From NCBI RefSeq assembly GCF_019578655.1, contig NC_063258.1:31128802-31192801 (forward strand): a stretch of DNA of 64,000 bases, in the 5' to 3' direction. The position numbers were made by a program, and so were the translations under genes. The notes under the pieces were generated by a model, which was not told where the DNA came from, did not search any database, and saw only the letters and a list, made by a program, of their open reading frames with translations. Shown here one piece after another: positions 37,257 through 48,969 of the stretch; within the stretch, counting starts at the first letter, position 1; each line of letters begins with the position of its first letter. This DNA comes from Ricinus communis. Taxonomy: Eukaryota; Streptophyta; Magnoliopsida; Malpighiales; Euphorbiaceae.

Positions 37257-39829
37257 TTGATAATTTAAAATTAAATTTTATAGTAATTTAATAATGTGGC
37301 TCGAAATATAAGTATTTTCAATATAACTAAATCTTCAAGATCAAATTGTGCTAAAAATTAAAGTAAAATTGATAATTAATCATTTTCTTTAGGTACTAAA
37401 ATTAATCTATTTTGAAATTAACTATTATCTACCCTAAAATTAATAAGTTTGCTCTAACTTGAAAAGATGATAATTTTAAATGAATGTCATGCTTGGTAAA
37501 ATCTTAAGGATCAAATTGTAATTTTATTTATCAATTTTAGTTTTTCTAATTGCATTGACTTTGAACGCATGGGAATAGTAGTTAGTTTTGGAAACATATA
37601 AGTGGTTTTTAAGGTAATAAAAAAGACACAAGGGACAACTTATGTATTAGAGTAAAACGCGAGAGGTAAATAGAAGGCAAAAGGTACAAAAATGCCCTTG
37701 AACTTATCAGAAAACACAAGGGACAATTAAGTTTTCATCTTTTTTTTGGCTCAATTAAACCCATTAACTTTTATAAAAGATCAAGTTCTCAACTTTTTTT
37801 TTGGCTCAATTAAACCAATTAACTTTTATAAAATGTCCAATTAACTCCTAATTCTAACAGCGTCCAAAATGCCGTCAAATGTAATGGTTCTATTATCTTG
37901 AGAGCACAAATAATAACCGCTCTGAATATTTTAGTTATGCCCATATCATGTGAAAGAGAGAAAGCACTTTTCTTTTTTATTTAACTTACATCATAGCTCC
38001 TACAACTATAGACCCTCCTTCTAGATTGCTCTCTCTCTATGTAGTGTACATCTTTGTAGTTTTATTGCAAAAACATATTGGAGGTGGTGGGATGTAAGAT
38101 AACTCAATAACTTGCACTCACCCTTTACTTACAAATGAGTGTGATGAAGAAGACGAAAATGTTGCTGCCATTTCAGGTGAGGAAAGAAATCCCTACTCTT
38201 GTTTATAAATTAGGATTTATAGATACTAATTGTGGAAAAATAAAGAAAAAGAAATAGATTTCTCTCCCTCACGTGACATAAATGTGACTTTAAAATTTCA
38301 GAGCGGTTATTATTTGCGTTCTCAAAATAATGGGACACTTACACTTGACGGCATTTTAAATGCTGTTAGCATTAGGGTTAATTGGACCTTTTATAAAAGT
38401 TAATGGGTTTAATTAAGCTAAAAAAAAGGATGGAAACTTAACAGTACCTTTTTTAAAAATTAATGGGTTTAATTAAGTCAAAAAAAGGATGGGAACTTAA
38501 TTGGACATTTTAAATAAGTTCAAGGACATTTTTGTATCTTTTGCCTAAATAGAAAGTACCCATTCAATATTTAGTTTAAATTGTCAAACTAAATTGAATT
38601 GAACTGAATTAGATGGTTTGGTTTGTTTTATTAAAAAGATAAAGCTAGAAAATTATATTTTGTATATTTATTAGGGCAAAGTACAAAAGTTTACCTTGCC
38701 GTTTTGTGGATTTATAACTTCTATGTGGTTATATTCAAGGTATATGGTTGACTCGTTAGCTTTTTTAGGTATCTCTCTCTAACAATGTCAACAATGTTGA
38801 TGACATGTCATAAATTATTAATGCTGATAAATGATAAACCTAGAAAGGTATTTGAGTAAAATACGTTCCTTGAATTGTCATTAAAAGAATATGCATTAGA
38901 GTTGTAAAACGGTGAAATCACATGGTATTTTCTTTTATTCATTATTATAAAAGACAAATTATTCAAGAAATTTCTAGTGAGTTTGTGCTTAAATGATTTT
39001 ATTGTCCATAATGTTAAGACTCACTGGATATGTGAAAGTTCTCCAAATCGTATCAAACTGGACCACATACCCTCCTAGATACAAAACTATCAAAGATACT
39101 AATCTTCTGTTCTGTTGGAGTGGTTGGGTTTGACTTGTTTGTCACATATAGTGTCAAAACACTCCTTGTAGGCCCTCATAAGATCGAGGATTGGACCTAA
39201 TACCACCTTTGAGGACCTAAAACCGCCAAGCTTTTCTTAGCACTCCGGAAAATGGACTTAAACCGCTTATCACCTCTTAACACTATGTAGTATGGACCTA
39301 AAATTGCATGGCCAAAAAGGTTCATGCTCCAGTTACTTTAGTAGCTTGGCTAGAGCCTTGACTTGTATTCCTTCTTGCACCTTACTTTCTCTTCATTGTC
39401 ATCATGTTACTTTGATATCAACACCGCACATTATAACACTTATATTCAAAGCTTTGTTGCATAGACATATTCTCTCTGTCCATGTGATTATGTGTTTTTT
39501 TTTGTTATGTGTAGAGAGAAGCTGTATCTACTTCACATTGTTCTCAGCCCAACACGATTGAGTATGATATGGCTTTGGAGTGGTGCTTTTTACAGGAACA
39601 AACAAATCAAGAATGGGAACTGTTGTACAAGGTTTGTAACTAATACTGGCATATCTTAGTCTACTGAATACCTACTATCAATATCATTGCTCGCCTTGCT
39701 TTTTATCATTGTCTGACTTGTTTTTCGCCCACAAAGATTAATGCTGAAAATGCTGTTTTGATGCTTTTTAAGCAACATGGGAAAGAGTTGAGAAAACTTG
39801 AGTCTACCTTGACTCGCCAAGCTAGTTGA
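28059..39829 (+). CDS. ASI1: ASI1/IBM2-like protein with BAH and RRM domains
   Basis: Ten coding exons join in frame to 742 aa: 28059-28403, 30653-30821, 30925-32033, 32158-32184, 32441-32533, 32794-32872, 33432-33522, 36594-36699, 39515-39631, 39737-39829. Residues about 25-175 form a BAH domain (FYESFTFDGVEYMLYDSVYM, GKIIKIWE, WFFRPCEI). About 176-541 is a long charged Ser/Lys-rich linker with a basic patch SFKKRKLDEKLTKF. About 555-640 is an RRM-like fold (RIVLLQNLDPSFTGLEVE, QAFAIFKTREAAETAVTKL). The C-terminus carries AVSTSHCSQPNTIEYDMALEW. This order matches ASI1/IBM2, a nuclear protein that lets full-length mRNAs form across introns holding silenced transposons. Introns 1, 7 and 8 are 2.2, 3.1 and 2.8 kb and carry repeats. 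The donor after exon 8 could also lie six bases earlier, also in frame. Confidence 0.88.
29700..30030 (+). mobile_element. RTE-type LINE relic in intron 1 of the ASI1-like gene
   Basis: Plus-strand pieces read RIPKFVGVSPIEDNLREE, then RLRWFG, and after frameshifts KGRG- and EVV-like stretches up to a Trp-Arg-Lys-Lys segment near 29985. This matches the C-terminal tail of plant RTE-clade LINE reverse transcriptases (VGVAPIEDKLRE, RLRWFGHV). Stops and shifts show it is dead. Confidence 0.65.
30329..30720 (+). repeat. 198-bp tandem duplication including the 5' part of ASI1-like exon 2
   Basis: Copies begin at 30329 and 30527 with AAACATCTTTGCTTTTAG and run through intron sequence into coding sequence for EAIAGKCNV. 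The downstream copy has a proper acceptor (AAACCAG then GAAGCG, exon start 30653) and continues into the rest of exon 2. In the upstream copy the same site reads AAACCGG, so the AG is missing. There is also no donor at its 3' edge; forced inclusion would hit a TGA at about 30604. The upstream copy is therefore a silenced exon fragment. Confidence 0.9.
32943..33330 (+). repeat. Direct repeat pair with a GC-rich terminal-type hairpin, ASI1-like intron 6
   Basis: A roughly 40-bp sequence ending GGAATTGATATGTGAGAAT occurs near 32945-32981 and again near 33293-33330. Just after the first copy lies CTGCGCATTGCGCGG, a short hairpin followed by TTAGTAC. This resembles the hairpin near the 3' end of plant Helitrons. 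No matching 5' end was found, so the class is uncertain. Confidence 0.35.
34230..34654. mobile_element. MITE-like element in intron 7 of the ASI1-like gene
   Basis: The ends are inverted: GAGCATTTCC at the left, and GGAGATGCTC at the right. The interior is AT-rich and includes TTTTAAAATAAAAAGTGACA near the right end. A related but more decayed copy lies at about 52990-53345. No coding capacity; a clear target duplication was not found. Confidence 0.5.
37676..38545. mobile_element. 870-bp foldback MULE-type element in intron 8 of the ASI1-like gene
   Basis: Two arms of about 255 bp (37676-37932 and 38293-38545) are imperfect inverted repeats, beginning GGCAAAAGGTACAAAAATG and ending with its complement. 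The flanks are a perfect 9-bp direct repeat TAAATAGAA (37667-37675 and 38546-38554). Each arm contains a duplicated stretch around CTCAATTAAACC...ATTAACTTTTATAAAA. The 360-bp centre has no coding sequence. Long arms with a 9-bp duplication fit a non-autonomous Mutator-type element, of a family different from the 5.5-kb MULE. A transcript through it would fold into a long hairpin. Confidence 0.85.
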
Positions 39830-41351
39830 ACACAAACAGCACACCCGGAAGCCAGTGAAGGAGTATTTTGGCAATTGACAAAAAACACAGATTCCAAAAA
39901 GGTTTGTTTATCATGGTGATTTCTTTCGAGGAAATGGAGGGCTTGTTAATGTACCTGATGCTGATGTTCCTGAGTAGAGAAACAAGGATATATTTTGGTT
40001 AAGCACGTGAATGGGTTTCTTTTTATATCAGTGTTAGGATGTTGCCAGCCACCTTGATTGGTAACGGAGAAATGATGTAAATGTGCAATGCACAGTTAAT
40101 CATGGTTATCTGGGTGGAGTTTTCTAGCATCATTTTTCATTATGTAAAATTTTTTTTGGTGATGCTTCCTTTTTCCTTTTGGTTAATGTTAGGTGCCATG
40201 TTTTGTTCCTGCTTTCTAAATAAGCCAGGGCGTGGTTTTTCTTTTTCTTTGATGGTAGCATAGGAGATACAACTTTGGTTTTACTACCAGCATAGTTATA
40301 TGTATCTTGTCAGGGGTAAGGTTAAAAGTTGATGTTGATTGTGTACTAGGAGACACAAAATTTAAAATTATTTGAGCCAACAGTTCAACAACTTTTCGGC
40401 CGAAAGTTGATGCTTTGGTTTTGTTAGCTGGTCTGTTTAGGCCATCGTTATCACATGACCTTATAAGTGAGAATTTTCGAATGTAGACTGGATTTAGGAA
40501 GGAAGTCAGTCTTAACAAAACGAATTTGTCTATTTAGACTTTCAGCTCTTTGCAATCATTTTCAGAAAAAGTAATCCCGTGCATGATGAAATCTTTCTGT
40601 TATCGCCCTAGTTTTCTTTTCTTTTTTCCTTTAATTTAGGGGCAGTCTGGTCACGTTATGTAACACGTACCTGTCGTGTAACTGGTAGATTAGCTATTTG
40701 TTTTTTCAGAAATATAGTTATTATTTGTGAGTAATTACTAGTGTTAGTGGAGCTGGTAAAGTTTCAAAATTAAGACCTCAGATTTCAACAGCAAGGACCT
40801 TTACTAATTGAATTTAGGCAGGCCTGAATTGGTGATTTAGCTATGCTCCGACCAATGCTTCTAATAGTAAACAGTGACAAATTGGATAATTCACCGCTAA
40901 GAAGCACTGCTTTGTATTACTGGCGGCACCGCCACCAAAAACCCCACAGCTTCAGAGAACACACAGAGAGAGAGAATTCTAAAGATATGTGGAAACCAGC
41001 CATCAAAATGGGCCTGACACCATCAGTGCAATGTTGATATAACCTCAATAAAGAGAAACGACACAGTATTGCCTCAAAAAATGTGACCGTTAATTTAAAA
41101 AACTAAACCAAAGACACTCCGTAATCAAAACCCAGCGACTCCGTTCTATTTCTATACTCTCAGCGAGTGGCCATAAATATATATATTTTTTTTTTCAAAA
41201 AATGGCCCCGCTGCTCTCTGCACACTGCGCACACCTCTCTGTACTAGCTTGGCTCTATCTTCTCCTTCTCTCTCTCCATTAACATGCTCTCCACCATTGT
41301 CACTCTCTCCTCTAAAAAGAAAGAGGATCTTTACCTAAATACCCTTCTCTC
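39830..41351. other. Spacer between the ASI1-like and DUF630/632 genes
   Basis: It holds the 3' untranslated region of the ASI1-like gene (to roughly 40100-40300) and the upstream region of the next gene. I see no further gene. Confidence 0.5.
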
Positions 41352-41477
41352 TATATATATTGTTACAAGTGTTAAGCTACCAAAACCAAACCACCACCGA
41401 ACCAAACCATCACCAAATCATTGAAAGATTCAAAACATTAAAGGAAAAAAAAAAAGGAAAATAAAGAAAGAAAGGTA
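41352..41477 (+). promoter_or_regulatory. TATA box and leader of the DUF630/632 gene
   Basis: TATATATAT at 41352-41360 lies about 120 bp before the start codon. The leader is A/C-rich (AAACCACCACCGAACC) and the start context is GGTAATGGGG. Confidence 0.55.
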
Positions 41478-44400
41478 ATGGGGTGTGCACAGTCTAAAGT
41501 GGAGAATGAAGAATCGGTGGCGAGATGCAAAGAAAGGAAAATCCTAATGAAAGAAGCAGTGGTAGCTAGAAACGCATTTGCAGCTGGTCATTCCGGGTTC
41601 ACAATCTCACTCAAAAACACAGGTGCTGCTCTTAGTGATTATGCTCAAGGTGAAGTCCTAGACTCGCATCAGCTCCATGAAGCTCAACCTCCCATTTCTC
41701 AACCTCCGCCACCGCCTCCGCCACCGCCTCCGATGGAGAATTTTCCACCGCCACCGCCTCCGATGGAGAATTTTCCACCGCCACCTCCTCCTCTTCCTAA
41801 TTTCTCTCCGAGTCCCATAAAGCGCGCATTGAGTATGCCTGAGATCCCTATGAAGCAGCAGGGGAAGGTTGAAATTGATCCTATTGCTATTGTAGAGGAG
41901 GAAGAAGAAGAGGAAGAGGAAGAAGAACATGAGCTGGATCATGAAAGAGCTCATAAAAATAAAGATTTAACTGGGTCGCAGCGGGGTCCACCTAATGGGA
42001 AAGTGGGACCTGAGGAAACGCCACCGCCAACGCCGAATGTGGCGTGGGATTATTTCTTTATGGTGGATAATATGGCAGGGCCGTCTTTGGAACCTCAAGA
42101 TGATGTGAATATAAGAAATGAGACAACTTCTGGTAGTAAAGGGAATGTGAGTAGTGAGAATCACAATAATGCTGATGAAATTGATGCGGTTGAGCCTAAG
42201 ACGCCGGAGAAAGCAGTGGAGGCTGCAGTGGAGGAGGTGAAGGAGAGTAAGAAGGAGAAGCAGCATATTGAGCATTCTAAAACGGCTCCTCCTGATTTTA
42301 GGGTGGTGGGAACGACGGCGGTTCCAAGTGTGAATTTAATGGAGGTTTTGAAAGAGATTGATGATCATTTTCTCAAGGCTTCTGAGAATGCCCAGGAGGT
42401 TTCCAAGATGCTTGAGGCCACTCGTTTGCATTACCACTCCAATTTTGCTGACAATAGAGGTATGTCTACATTCTCCCATCTTTGGCATCCTTGTTTTAAT
42501 GCTAATACGTTTTGTTTGTTTGACATCTGAAAGTATGCTTATTTAAGTAGCTTTTTTCTTTTTCATTGTTTCAGATGCTTCTTACTGGTCTTCAAAGTTT
42601 TGAAAACTTGAAAACTTTAAGCTTCTTTATTGGATACGCATATTAGTGTACAGTAAATTGAAGCTTAAGGAATTTGCAGTTTTTTGTGTGCTATGAAATA
42701 TATGCCACATTTGGCATTTGTTATTCCCATTCCAGTATCTACATTTAACAGGTCTTTTTTTTTTTTTTTATGATGGTATTCCGTTTTTTATCTAACTTCA
42801 TGCTTTACTCTTTTCAAGAGCAAGAAAGTTGGTACATTTAGCAATAAATGATACTTTTTTAATTAGTGCACAAGGGCGAAAATCATTATTTATCCCAACT
42901 CATATACTGGAAAGGTTGTCCATTGTTCAGCTTAAAAAGTGGGAATCATCTTCTGCCAAAAGTTTTCCATTGAGTTTTGGTCTTATCTTTTGCTAAATGT
43001 ACACTTTTAAAATGGCAGGATATGTGGATCATTCTGCTAGAGTTATGCGTGTTATCACATGGAATCGGTCATTCAGAGGTGTACCCAATGGTGAAGGTGG
43101 CAAGGATGAACTTGATTCTGAAGATTATGAGACTCATGCTACGGTTTTGGATAAGTTGTTAGCATGGGAAAAGAAACTCTACGATGAAGTAAAGGTACAT
43201 TGCATTTAGGTTTATTTAATCTCTTCATAGATGCCCTTTTCTCAGTGCAGCTGTTACTTGTGCTTCTTAATTGTCAGCAAATAAGAATCCTTGATTCACA
43301 GAATTTAGAGTTCGCCCTCTTTTAGGATTCTACACATGATAACCTTCAAATTCTTTGCATGGTTGGACTATAAGTTTGTGAATGGGTTCATAAATGTTAA
43401 TGCATTTTGGTGAAGTTAGTTGTGCAAAGCTGGTTTTTTTCATGCATGTTTTATGGGCACAATAATCATTTGCTGAATCTTATTGAAGTTTGCTTCATGT
43501 TGACTAGCAAGGGGAGCTAATGAAGCTCGAGTACAGGAAGAAAGTTTCTCTGCTGAATAAGCAGAAGAAGCGTGGTGCTAGCGCTGAAACTTTAGAAAAA
43601 ACAAAAGCAGCTGTAAGTCATCTGCACACGAGATATATAGTTGACATGCAGTCCATGGACTCAACTGTTTCGGAAGTCAATGATATACGTGACAAGCAGT
43701 TGTATCCAAAACTCGTTGATCTTGTTGATGGGTATGTTTTAATTTAGAAATTGCAATTGTGAACTTGGAAGTCCCCCCTTTCTTTTTCCTTCCGATGATG
43801 GTTTCTGAAAATCTATTACTGCATTTATTAAATTTGTTTTACCATGCTGTTTTAGTTATACTATTTTGGTTGCTCATGTACAACCCTTTGCATACCTATT
43901 TCCAACATAAAATGTTTATTTAGAATTTTTTTGTCTATCCCATACCTATGTCCAAAGTGTATTTGCAACAGATTCCTTATTCTAGGATGTTTGCATTCCC
44001 ACTTCTAGTTGAGGAACCCTTACTTTTCATATTTTCCTTTTAATCTTTGGGGGTCTGAATACGGATACTTCACTAAGTTTCATCACCCTCATATATGTAA
44101 TTTTCCTAGTGAGTTGTCTTTCTGGTGTAAAATATGTAAAGCATGTGGTAATAGGTGGTCTTTATCCATTTTGATCTCACGTATCAGGCCTTTGCATTAG
44201 TATTCTCTGTGTCTATACTCATGTTGGGAAAACTTTCCTTTGTATATACTGTGACTAGTCCTCATAACTCCTTTGGCTCTTGTTCTTTTTTTTTTTTAAA
44301 AAGGAATATTTATTTTCATTTTAATGATGTCAGAATTTGATTTTCCTTAGTTAGATGATCGGTATGTGGTTGCTTTTTAATTATGAAACACCTTTTTATG

Positions 44401-45315
44401 GATCATATATGGGATCATGTAACTTTAAACTCTTGATCTTTACCTGTACATTCATAAAACACTTAAAGTGGAATCTGATTACGAGCACACATCTCATCTC
44501 TGTTCTTCAGGATGGCCAAAATGTGGGCAAGCATGCGCGTGCATCATGACAGCCAGCTAAAGATTGTTACAGACCTCAAGTCTCTTGATGTCAGCCATGC
44601 TGTCAAGGAAACTACCAATCACCACCATGCTCGCACCAAACAACTTTATAATGTTGTGCAAGAATGGCATACACAGTTTGATAAGCTTCTGACCCATCAA
44701 AAGCAATACATTCAAATTCTTAAAAGCTGGTTGAAATTAAATCTAATCCCAATTGAAAGCAGCTTGAAAGAAAAAATATCATCACCACCGAAAATCCCAA
44801 ATCCTCCTATACAGGCTCTCCTTTATTCGTGGCATGACCATCTTGAAAAGCTTCCAGATGAGGTGGCTAAATCTGCTATCTCCTCATTTGCGGCTGTTAT
44901 AAAAACCATAGAATTACATCAAGAAGAAGAGATGAAGCTGAAGGAGAAGTGTGAGGAAACCAGGAAGGAGTTCTTGCGCAAGAACCAGGCATTCGATGAC
45001 TGGTATCAAAAGCATATGCAGCGAAGAAACCCTACTGATGAAACAGAAGCTGATAGAGGTGAGGATGCAAATTCAAGGGATCTAGTATCTGAGAGGCAAT
45101 TTGCTGTGGAGAGCTTGAAGAAGAGATTGGAAGAAGAAGTCGAAACTTACCAAAGACATTGCCTTCAGGTCAGAGAGAAATCACTTGGAAGTTTAAAGAT
45201 TCGGTTACCTGAGCTATTTCGTGCAATGTCAGACTATGCTTATGCCTGCTCTGATGCTTATGAGAAATTGAGGGCCCTCACCCACTCCCAGAGTTCATCT
45301 CGTGGACATCCATAA
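41478..45315 (+). CDS. DUF630/DUF632 protein (NRG2/REL2-like family)
   Basis: Four exons, 41478-42459, 43019-43194, 43508-43731 and 44511-45315, join in frame to 728 aa. The start MGCAQSK fits N-myristoylation and opens a DUF630 domain (to about residue 60, with RCKERKILMKEAVVARNAFA). Then come a polyproline stretch with repeated PPPPPMENFPPP (about 75-115), a run of glutamates (about 138-150), and a DUF632 domain from about residue 285 (VNLMEVLKEIDDHFLKASE) to about 640, with MAKMWASMRVHH and a helical LKSLDV region. Members include NITRATE REGULATORY GENE 2 and ROLLING AND ERECT LEAF 2, plasma-membrane or nuclear regulators; which paralogue this is cannot be told from sequence alone. The length and splice pattern are normal. 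Confidence 0.94.
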
Positions 45316-47568
45316 CAGTGTATGCTCTGGTCAATTAGTAAACTACTCCTAAGTTAAATTATAGTCAACTGTAGCTTCTACATGAGACAGTATGTCTTGG
45401 TAGGATGCTGGAAATATTTATTTCTTGTGTGGGAAAATTTTGCTTTTATATAGCCCCCCCTATACGCCTCTGTGTGCAGGTGTATTATATGTAGTGTGAT
45501 CATGAAGAAGGGGTAATTGGGTAAGTCACTTTTGGTTAGGGCTAAACTGAAAGGAAGCATGGTGCTTTTAGCAGGGTGATTGTAATGAAAATTCCTTTGG
45601 AAAGTAGTTCATTTCCTTCTTTTAGTTTCCAATCCAACTAGGCTAAATTTGTATATCAAATGCATAATGAATTTGAAATCCTGGAAATCACAAAGAAGCT
45701 GAAACTGAATCCTTCAAGCCATTTTCTGTGAGGTTATATTTCTTTGAAGGTTGCATAAAACTGTTTGCCCCTATATTTCAATTGCAAACACAATTTTTTC
45801 ACCCTCTGATCACCTTATGGTAGCTATATTGTTATTAGGCTGAATTAACACCATTCAGGAGACCACCTTTAAGAATCACAGTAAGACCTGTATTTGCTTG
45901 CTCTGTAGGTCTCTTGGAATACTATGTGTATGAACTTTGCTTTATGTAATGACTTTGTTTTTGAAGAAAACTAATCTCACTTTGTTAACCATCATTCTTG
46001 TGTGAAAGAAAGATGGGAAGAAACTCTAGGTTTTGTTTTTGATTAGAAAGATCGTATATTTTATAATACAAGCTCTTCTCATCTTCATAATCTTCACATG
46101 ATTCTTATACTACAGTTTGTCGTTTGTTTAAACCATATTTTAATTAACTTGCAATCACATTAGGGTAACGTACATTATTTCTTCCATCTAAGAACTTTTA
46201 GAAGAAAAAACAAATGCTCTTATTATAGGACAAGAAATTCCACATTCAAATTGTTCTTGTGATTAAGTACTCCAATCTACCATGTACAAATGCATGTTTT
46301 CACTTTAATCAAAACTAGAAGTAAATGATTCCAAGTTCAAAATATTCTTTATCATTAGATAAATTATTATCTTTAGAATAATAAAGAAAAATAATCTATT
46401 TATTAATTATCAGATCAAATGATCTATGCAGTGAACATAAAAGTTAAGTTCAAATCTTTTTCAGTTTTAATTTATTTTCAATTTTCACATATAGAAATAT
46501 AAAAAAAAAAATTATTACAGCTTATTTAGTTATCTCATAAAGTAAACTTTTTTTGACGAATTTAAAATTAATAAATATATTTTAATTATCTATTATGTAA
46601 AAGAGATTTACAAAAACAATTTCTATTAGCAATTTATCTATTGAATAGAATCCCAATTCATGAAACCTAACAATTTTGTTTGTTATAAATTGGAATAAAT
46701 ATATAAATAGTTGGAACCAAATTGGTATATTTCTTTTTTAAGATGTATGTATATGAAAAAAATAAAAATAAAAATAAAAATGTAGACTTTCAAGGGACAC
46801 GCCGCTCGCAAAAATAGACTCTTTCGGCGGTCTTACTTTGACCTCTAAACAAATTTTTTTTTTCCTTTAATTTCACTATAGTGTTTGCTGGCAATGGCAT
46901 TTGGGGTCTCTCTGTTTCTAATTCTATGGCTAAAACCAGGTGGGCTTTGAGCCAGATTTTATTTCTCCTTTTTCATTTTTCCCTAATTATTATCATTACT
47001 TCTCTCTTTTTCATGGTTCGAGCCGCCATTAATTTAATTATATAGTGCTAAAAGTTTAATCAATTTATGAATATTTTATTTAAATTGAGAAAGTGTTTTA
47101 TCATTTAAAACTAGATACCTGCACCAAAAAGAAATATGTAGTTTAGAACTTTGATCTTTCAAAGTGAAACTGATGACAAAGGGTACCAAATATAACAATG
47201 GGAAAAGAATGGCCAAGTGCTAATTAATGTGAAATCATCAAATAAGATTTTCCATTGAAACCAGCGGACAAAAGAATTGTCTTCTTATCATAATGGCTCT
47301 GACGAGTCCCTACTGCCTTTTTTCTTTCTTTTCCATTTTTCAACAGCTGATGCCATTTCTATATATTTCCTAGAAAATCACCAGTAACTTTCCTGGAAAA
47401 ATACACCAGCTGATTAAGCCGAGTTTAGTTATGGATTTGTCAAAGAAAGCCAAAGCAGTCTTTTATATATATATATATATGTATATATGGTCTTTTTCAG
47501 AAAAAGAAAATATAATTTATCTGTTATTCACATCATTAAGTCACATGTTGATTAGTTGCATATATTCT
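45316..47568. other. Spacer with no recognised gene
   Basis: It begins with the 3' untranslated region of the DUF630/632 gene. The rest is AT-rich and I see no coding sequence or clear transposon. Confidence 0.5.
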
Positions 47569-47580
47569 TATATATATAAA
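47569..47580 (+). promoter_or_regulatory. TATA box for the small gene at 47650
   Basis: TATATATATAAA lies about 70 bp before the start codon, followed by ACCCTCC and a short leader. The spacing is tight but typical of plant promoters. Confidence 0.55.
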
Positions 47581-47649
47581 CCCTCCAACAAGAATAGTCT
47601 CAAAGCTATAACTTGACCACCTCCAATTATAATCCATCTTCTGCAGTTT

Positions 47650-48006
47650 ATGGCAATCAGCCTCAAGAAATTGCGCAGTTCTTCATACAGAGAAACTATC
47701 TATCTGGGTAGGAACCAGTCACACAAAGCAAAGGAAGAAGCACATCCTAATAATATTAATAATAATAAGTGGGCATGGCATAGGCTTTGGAGAAGAATCA
47801 GCAGAGAGAAGAAGAAAATATTTAGCAGTGTTCCTGTCACATTGCAAGCTTCTTATGATCCTCAAGAATACCATCAGAATTTTGATCATGGAACAGGATG
47901 GACCGAGCCAGATAATCTTTCCAGATCCTTCTCAGCTAGATTTGCTGATCCTTCAGTTTCAAAGTTGATAAAGAACAGCAGTGTCAGATATGTTCGGGGA
48001 GTTTGA
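47650..48006 (+). CDS. Small basic plant protein of unknown function
   Basis: One exon, 118 aa. It is basic at the N-terminus (LKKLRSSSYRETIYLGRN), has a Trp/Arg-rich centre (WAWHRLWRRISREKKK), then SYDPQEYHQNFDHG and EPDNLSRSFSARFADPS, and ends in a basic VRYVRGV. The Tyr-Asp-Pro...Asn-Phe-Asp and SRSFSARFA blocks look like a conserved motif of small plant proteins I have seen without assigned function. No signal peptide or membrane segment is visible. A well-placed TATA box supports expression. Confidence 0.7.
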   Translation: MAISLKKLRSSSYRETIYLGRNQSHKAKEEAHPNNINNNKWAWHRLWRRISREKKKIFSSVPVTLQASYDPQEYHQNFDHGTGWTEPDNLSRSFSARFADPSVSKLIKNSSVRYVRGV

Positions 48007-48969
48007 TAATGATGATGATGAGTTTTGCTTTCTTTTTTTCCTTTATGATCTCTGAAGCCAAAAATCTCTTAACCTTGATGTTCATAAGTCATAAATTTTT
48101 TCCTTTTTCTTTTTCATTTGCTGATCTCCATTGTTTTTTCTTGGTTTGATCTTGACATTTCCTGCTGCTCCTTTTGCAATGTTAATTTGCTAACTACAAG
48201 AACAACTTTTGAGTGTTCTGCTGAGGCACTGCATAAGATCCTCATGAGTTGGTTCTGCATCTTTTGCAATCCTTAGACTCAAGAATTACGTAGTCTTCTG
48301 ATACATTAAACCACCGCATTTTCAAATAATAAAATTAAACTCGCTTAATTCGCATATCAGCTGAGTGAGAAAATATTTAGTGAATTTTTCTTTTTCTAAA
48401 TTAAGTTTTAGAGATACAACAATTGAGCTTTCAATTCAACCGGCGGATTCGACGAAATCCAAGACTATTAATTTTTCTAAATTAATTTTTCTTTTTCTAA
48501 ATTTTTCTTTTTTTTTTTTTTTTTTTTTTGAGAAAAAATAAACTGAAATATTTTATACTTTTCCTTATAACTCTGCAATGCATTCAGTTGCAGATCAAGA
48601 TGCTCGTCTTTTTCCTATTCTCACGTGGAAGACAACATGATGAAAGCTTAGAGAATCTTGCAGTTTCATATTCTAGCCCTTTTGTTTACAGATTCCGATT
48701 TCTTCTTTTGCTTTTTTTTTTTTCAGTTATAATTTGGATCGCTTCATCCTTTATAACATTGAATTTGATGAAGCAAACTCTACATAATGTTTGGACAGGA
48801 TTTATTTTAGAATAATGCAAGAAGAAGAAGGAATTGCAATTGCTCAAGACAGTGTGAATTTCGTAGCATTTGTATTCTTTCAAAGATAATGAATTTTTAA
48901 TTTTTTTTTTTTGGCGTATGCTTCATCATATTTTGCCAACTAACTGAATCTTGAAAAGCATCCCATTCC
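48007..48969. other. AT-rich spacer with poly-T runs
   Basis: It contains the 3' region of the small gene and long T runs near 48505-48530, 48712-48722 and 48902. I see no gene. Confidence 0.5.

Noticed and set aside
40843..41037. 64-codon frame upstream of the DUF630/632 gene
   Set aside because: No family resemblance, and it lies in the promoter region before the TATA box.
48528..48815. 95-codon hydrophobic plus frame
   Set aside because: It is a translation of T-rich DNA with no domain or promoter support.
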